From an uncultured Eubacteriales bacterium (GTDB lineage Bacteria; Bacillota; Clostridia; Christensenellales; Aristaeellaceae): 8,976 bases of DNA. A program made the position numbers and the translations under genes. The notes under the pieces were generated by a model that was given only the letters and a program-made list of their open reading frames with translations, had not been told where the DNA came from and did not search any database. The stretch lies in NCBI GenBank assembly GCA_900553265.1, contig USDD01000100.1, positions 1 through 8,976 of the forward strand, in the 5' to 3' direction. Below, piece after piece: positions 5,307-8,976 of this stretch (within the stretch, counting starts at the first letter, position 1; each line of letters opens with the position of its first letter).

Positions 5307-7040
5307 TTGAAAAGATGGCTCAGATACGCCCGGCCCTACGCGCTGTATTTCGTCGTCGGGCCGCTGTGCATGATCGTCGAGGTCATCGGCGAGATCGTGC
5401 TGCCCAAGCTGTACGCCAACATCGTCAACGTGGGCATTGAGACGGGCAACGTGCGCTACATCGTCGTCACCTGCCTACTGATGATTCTGACGGCGCTGCT
5501 GATGATGACCGGCGGCGTGGGCGGCGCGTACTTCGCCTCCAAGGCCTCGGTCAACGTGGCCGCCGACGTGCGCCGCGACGTGTACGCGAAGATTCAGAAG
5601 TTCTCCTTCGCCAACATCGACCGCTTCTCCACCGGCTCGCTCATCACCCGCCTGACCAACGACGTGACCCAGGTCATGAACATGATCAACATGCTCATGC
5701 GCATGTGCCTGCGCGCGCCGGGCATGCTCATCGGCGCGCTGATCGCCGCCATCTCCATGAGCCCGTCGCTGGCCACGGTGCTGGCGGTCACGGTGCCGCT
5801 GATCGTGGTGGTGCAGTTCATCGTCATCCGCATCGGCTTCCCGCGCTTTACCAGAATGCAGGATAAGGTGGACGGCCTGAACAACAAGATTCAGGAGGAT
5901 CTGACCAACGAGCGCGTCATCAAGTCCTTCGTCCGCGAGGACTACGAAAACCGGCGCTTCTCCGCCGCCAACGCCGACCTGAAGTCCACCACGCTGAAGG
6001 CGCTGCGCGTGGTCATCTTCATGATGCCCCTGATGATGCTGCTGATGAACCTGACCTCGCTGGCCGTGGTCTGGTTCGGCGGCAAAATGGTCATCGGCGG
6101 CCGCATGCAGGTGGGCGACCTGACGGCGTTCATCACCTACATCACGCAGATTCTGATGTCCCTGATGATGCTGACCATGATCTTCATGAACAGCTCCCGC
6201 GCGCTGGCCTCCGCCCGCCGCATCAGCGAGGTGCTGGACGAGAAGATCGACCTCAATGACAATCAGGCGAAGCACAAGGAGCTGGACGTGCGCCGCGGCG
6301 ACGTGGAGTTCCGGGGCGTCTCCTTCCGATATTATAAGAACAGTCCCGGCAAGGTGCTGGACAATATCAGTCTGAAGATCAATGCCGGCGAGACCGTGGG
6401 CGTCGTCGGCTCCACCGGCTGCGGCAAGACCACGCTGGTGTCCATGATTCCGCGCCTGTACGACGTGGACGAGGGCGAGGTGCTGGTGGACGGCGTGAAC
6501 GTGCGCGACTACGACCTGACCAGGCTTCGTGACGGCGTGGGCATGGTGCTTCAGAAGAACGTGCTGTTCTCGGGCACCATCGCCGAAAATCTGCGCTGGG
6601 GCGACGAAAGCGCCACGGACGCGCAGCTGACCGAGGCGGCTCAGAGCGCTCAGGCCGACGGCTTCATCCGCTCCTTCGCCGACGGCTACGACTCCGTGCT
6701 GGATCAGGGCGGCGCGAACGTCTCCGGCGGCCAGAAGCAGCGCCTGTGCATCGCCCGCGCGCTGCTGAAGCACCCGAAGATTCTCATCCTCGACGACTCC
6801 ACCAGCGCCGTGGACACCGCCACTGAGGCGCAGATCCGCAGGGCCTTCACCAACGAGCTGAAGGATTCCACCAAGATCGTCATCGCCCAGCGCATTTCCT
6901 CGGTGCAGGACGCAGACAAAATCATCGTCCTCAACGAGGGCTGCGTCACCGGCGTCGGCACCCACGACGAGCTGCTGAAGAACAACAAGGAATATCAGGA
7001 AATCTACTACTCCCAGACGGATCGGAAGGAGGAAGCGTAA
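5307..7040 (+). CDS. ABC exporter half-transporter, degenerate ATP-site subunit
   Basis: Predicted inner-membrane ABC exporter subunit of 577 aa: six membrane helices (about residues 10-300) fused to a C-terminal ATPase domain. Numbered from the TTG start, seen motifs are Walker A GSTGCGKTT (368-376), Q-loop Gln 416, signature NVSGGQKQR with SGGQ at 473-476, Walker B ILILDD ending D496-D497, D-loop SAVD, and switch region VIAQRISS with Gln 528. Asp replaces the catalytic Glu (LDD, not LDE) and Gln replaces the switch His. In heterodimeric exporters such as TM287/288 and BmrC/BmrD, one subunit carries a non-canonical Walker B residue; here that makes this the degenerate-site partner, not a broken gene. 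The start could be ATG 5295 (adds MCSN), but the SD abuts it. The next gene follows with no intergenic base, so both are co-translated. Export substrate is unknown; drug or peptide-like compounds are plausible. Confidence 0.9.
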   Translation: MKRWLRYARPYALYFVVGPLCMIVEVIGEIVLPKLYANIVNVGIETGNVRYIVVTCLLMILTALLMMTGGVGGAYFASKASVNVAADVRRDVYAKIQKFSFANIDRFSTGSLITRLTNDVTQVMNMINMLMRMCLRAPGMLIGALIAAISMSPSLATVLAVTVPLIVVVQFIVIRIGFPRFTRMQDKVDGLNNKIQEDLTNERVIKSFVREDYENRRFSAANADLKSTTLKALRVVIFMMPLMMLLMNLTSLAVVWFGGKMVIGGRMQVGDLTAFITYITQILMSLMMLTMIFMNSSRALASARRISEVLDEKIDLNDNQAKHKELDVRRGDVEFRGVSFRYYKNSPGKVLDNISLKINAGETVGVVGSTGCGKTTLVSMIPRLYDVDEGEVLVDGVNVRDYDLTRLRDGVGMVLQKNVLFSGTIAENLRWGDESATDAQLTEAAQSAQADGFIRSFADGYDSVLDQGGANVSGGQKQRLCIARALLKHPKILILDDSTSAVDTATEAQIRRAFTNELKDSTKIVIAQRISSVQDADKIIVLNEGCVTGVGTHDELLKNNKEYQEIYYSQTDRKEEA

Positions 7041-8903
7041 ATGGCCGGAAGAACTCTGGAAAACCTCAAGGCGCGCTACGGCGGCTCCTTTGATCCCACC
7101 AAGGAGGGCCCGCGCCGCGGCCCCGGCCCGGGCGGCCTGTCCTTCGGCAAGCCCCAGAACGGCGGCGAAGTGTTCCGGCGGCTGATGGGCTACATCGGCC
7201 GTTACTGGAAGCGGCTCATCGCCGTGCTGCTGTGCATGCTGTTCAGCACCGCTTCCTCGCTGGTCGCGTCCTATCTGCTGCGCCCGGTCATCAACCGCAT
7301 CGCCGACGGCGCGACGCCCGCGGCGGATCGCGTGGCCTATCTGCTGACCATGATCGGCGTGTTCGCTCTGGTCTACGTCGTGGGCGTGGTGTCCACCTAT
7401 TTCCAGCAGCGGCTGATGATCGGCGTTTCCCAGAACGCCATCGAAAAGATTCGCAACGACCTGTTCGAAAAGCTCCAGTCGCTGCCCATCCGCTTCTTCG
7501 ACAACGAATCCAACGGCGAGATCATGTCCCGCTTCACCAACGACGTGGACAACATCGGCACCATGCTGGATTCGTCCATCCTCTCCCTCGTGTCCGGCTC
7601 CATCACGCTGATCGGCACGCTGGCCATGATGCTGTACACCAACGTCTGGCTGACGCTGATCACCGCGGCGTTCCTGCCCGTGTTCGCCAAGGGCGGTTCC
7701 TTCCTGATGAAGCGCAGCCGCAAGTACTACGCCGCGCAGCAGAACGCGCTGGGCGCGGTGAACGGCTACATTGAGGAAAACGTCGCCGGCCAGAAGGTGG
7801 TCAAGGTATTCAACCACGAGCATGTCTGTCAGGACGAGTTCGAGCTGCTGAACGACGACCTGCGCGGCAAGCAGATGATCGCCCAGTTCATCGGCGGCAT
7901 CATGGGCCCGGTCATGGGCAACACCAGCCAGATCAGCTATTCGCTGACGGCGGGCATCGGCGGCGTGCTGTGCGCGCTGGGCCGGTTCGACATCGGCGGT
8001 CTGGCCGTGTTCGTCAACTACTCCCGCCAGTTCTCCCGCCCCATCAACGAGCTGAGCATGCAGATGAGCGCCATCTTCTCGGCGCTGGCCGGCGCGGAGC
8101 GCGTGTTCCGCATCATGGATCTGCCGCCCGAGGCTCCCGACGCGCCAAACGCGCTGGATCCCGAGCACATCCGCGGCGACGTGGTGCTGGACGACGTGAC
8201 CTTCGGCTATGTGCCCGGCAAGACCATCCTCAAGCACATCTCCCTCTACGCCAAGCCCGGCCAGAAGATCGCCTTCGTCGGCTCCACCGGCGCGGGCAAG
8301 ACCACCATCACCAACCTGCTCAACCGCTTCTACGACATCGAGTCCGGCAAAATCACCATCGACGGCATGGACGTCCACAATCTCAGGCGCGACACGCTGC
8401 GCCGCAACATCGCCATGGTGCTTCAGGACACCCACCTGTTTACCGGCACGGTCATGGAGAACATCCGCTACGGCCGGCTGGACGCCACGGACGAGGAGGT
8501 CATCGCCGCCGCCAAGACCGCCAGCGCCGACGGCTTCATCAACCGCCTGTCCGACGGCTACAACACTGTCATCGAGGGCGACGGCGCGAACCTCTCTCAG
8601 GGCCAGCGCCAGCTGCTGAACATCGCCCGCGCGGCGCTGAGCAAGGCGCCCATTCTGGTGCTGGACGAGGCCACCAGCTCCGTCGATACCCGCACCGAGC
8701 GGCTGATCGAGAAGGGCATGGATCGCCTGATGGAGGATCGAACCACCTTCGTCATCGCCCATCGCCTGTCCACCGTCCGCAACGCCAACGCCATCATGGT
8801 GCTGGAAAACGGCGAGATCATCGAGCGCGGCAGCCACGAGGATCTGCTCGCCCTCAAAGGCCGCTATTACGAGCTCTACACCGGCATGAAGGAGCTGTCC
8901 TGA
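7041..8903 (+). CDS. ABC exporter half-transporter, catalytic partner subunit
   Basis: Predicted inner-membrane ABC exporter subunit of 620 aa, the partner of the preceding gene. It has a Gly/Pro/Arg-rich cytoplasmic N-terminal extension (about 1-45, including GPRRGPGPGG), then six membrane helices (first about 57-80) and an ATPase domain. Seen motifs: Walker A GSTGAGKTT (414-422), Q-loop Gln 462, signature LSQGQ (518-522), Walker B ILVLDE with D542 and catalytic E543, D-loop SSVD, and switch His 574 in VIAHRLST. Walker A/B and the switch His are canonical, but the signature has Gln in place of the first Gly of LSGGQ. The consensus ATP site would therefore form from this protein's Walker motifs and the partner's SGGQ. 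The ATG follows the previous stop directly, with AGGAGG (7027-7032) inside the upstream gene and 8 nt of spacing. A hairpin follows. Substrate is unknown. Confidence 0.93.
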   Translation: MAGRTLENLKARYGGSFDPTKEGPRRGPGPGGLSFGKPQNGGEVFRRLMGYIGRYWKRLIAVLLCMLFSTASSLVASYLLRPVINRIADGATPAADRVAYLLTMIGVFALVYVVGVVSTYFQQRLMIGVSQNAIEKIRNDLFEKLQSLPIRFFDNESNGEIMSRFTNDVDNIGTMLDSSILSLVSGSITLIGTLAMMLYTNVWLTLITAAFLPVFAKGGSFLMKRSRKYYAAQQNALGAVNGYIEENVAGQKVVKVFNHEHVCQDEFELLNDDLRGKQMIAQFIGGIMGPVMGNTSQISYSLTAGIGGVLCALGRFDIGGLAVFVNYSRQFSRPINELSMQMSAIFSALAGAERVFRIMDLPPEAPDAPNALDPEHIRGDVVLDDVTFGYVPGKTILKHISLYAKPGQKIAFVGSTGAGKTTITNLLNRFYDIESGKITIDGMDVHNLRRDTLRRNIAMVLQDTHLFTGTVMENIRYGRLDATDEEVIAAAKTASADGFINRLSDGYNTVIEGDGANLSQGQRQLLNIARAALSKAPILVLDEATSSVDTRTERLIEKGMDRLMEDRTTFVIAHRLSTVRNANAIMVLENGEIIERGSHEDLLALKGRYYELYTGMKELS

Positions 8904-8921
8904 CGGCAGTCCTTCCCCATC

Positions 8922-8947
8922 GAAGCCGCCTCTTTCGAGGCGGCTTC
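8922..8947 (+). terminator. Hairpin, probable terminator of the MarR-ABC operon
   Basis: GAAGCCGCCTC (8922-8932) and GAGGCGGCTTC (8937-8947) form a perfect 11-bp stem with a TTTC loop, 18 nt after the stop codon of the last gene. The following bases (AGCTATTTCC) hold only a broken T-tract. Termination may be partial, or the hairpin may mainly protect the 3' end of the transcript. The perfect symmetry means it could also act on a minus-strand transcript from beyond the window. Confidence 0.7.
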
Positions 8948-8976
8948 AGCTATTTCCATGCACGCTGCGGGCCGCG

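Noticed and set aside
6792..6890. Loss of the catalytic Glu and switch His in the first ABC subunit as evidence of a pseudogene
   Set aside because: The frame is intact, all other motifs are present, and the partner carries the complementary signature change, which fits a functional asymmetric heterodimer.
5475..8837. A 1120-codon open frame on the minus strand, antisense to both ABC genes
   Set aside because: The length is striking, but the translation is a biased Asp/His/Gln/Ala/Gly/Val run without domains and crosses the junction between two real genes. Codon bias of the sense genes explains the lack of stops.
8948..8976. Start of a further gene at the right edge
   Set aside because: The remaining 29 bases show no SD plus start codon and no codable motif, so nothing can be supported.

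Overview
This 8976-base window is GC-rich inside the genes, with short AT-rich gaps. Start sites carry strong AGGAGG-type Shine-Dalgarno (SD) sequences, and promoters have TGN-TATAAT extended -10 boxes. That style, together with a MarR plus paired-ABC-exporter operon and a Gfo/Idh pair divergent from an AraC regulator, suggests a high-GC Firmicute, perhaps a gut or rumen Clostridia member. The taxonomic guess is an inference with low confidence. I see no tRNA, rRNA, CRISPR array, insertion sequence, attachment site or phage gene.

Layout. (1) Positions 81-2135, minus strand: two Gfo/Idh/MocA-family NAD(P)-dependent oxidoreductases in one operon, 12 nt apart and probably translationally coupled. 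(2) Positions 2136-2259: a divergent regulatory gap in which two extended -10 promoters point away from each other and use overlapping DNA. (3) Positions 2260-3147, plus strand: an AraC/XylS-family regulator with an N-terminal cupin-like sensor domain, the natural candidate for controlling the oxidoreductase operon. (4) Positions 3226-4635, plus strand: a MATE-family multidrug/cation antiporter with its own promoter, a 10-bp inverted repeat across that promoter, and a strong intrinsic terminator. (5) Positions 4801-8903, plus strand: a MarR-family repressor followed by two ABC exporter half-transporters, closing with a perfect 11-bp hairpin.

How the genes work together. The Gfo/Idh pair plus AraC looks like a small sugar, polyol or inositol-type catabolic unit with a ligand-responsive regulator; the substrate cannot be read from the sequence. 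The MarR-ABC-ABC operon has the architecture of a self-regulated efflux system. Motif changes split across the two ABC proteins (Asp for the catalytic Glu and Gln for the switch His in the first, LSQGQ for LSGGQ in the second) predict an obligate heterodimer with one consensus and one degenerate ATP site. The MATE and ABC systems are both exporters, so positions 3150-8950 form an efflux-rich stretch.

I did not find a convincing undescribed system. The items worth a second look are the overlapping divergent promoters, the inverted repeat at the MATE promoter, the non-classical cofactor loop of the first oxidoreductase, and the asymmetric ABC pair. Several start codons were moved from upstream TTG codons to ATG codons with good SD spacing. 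In one case (the first ABC gene) the change goes the other way, from an ATG buried in the SD to a TTG.
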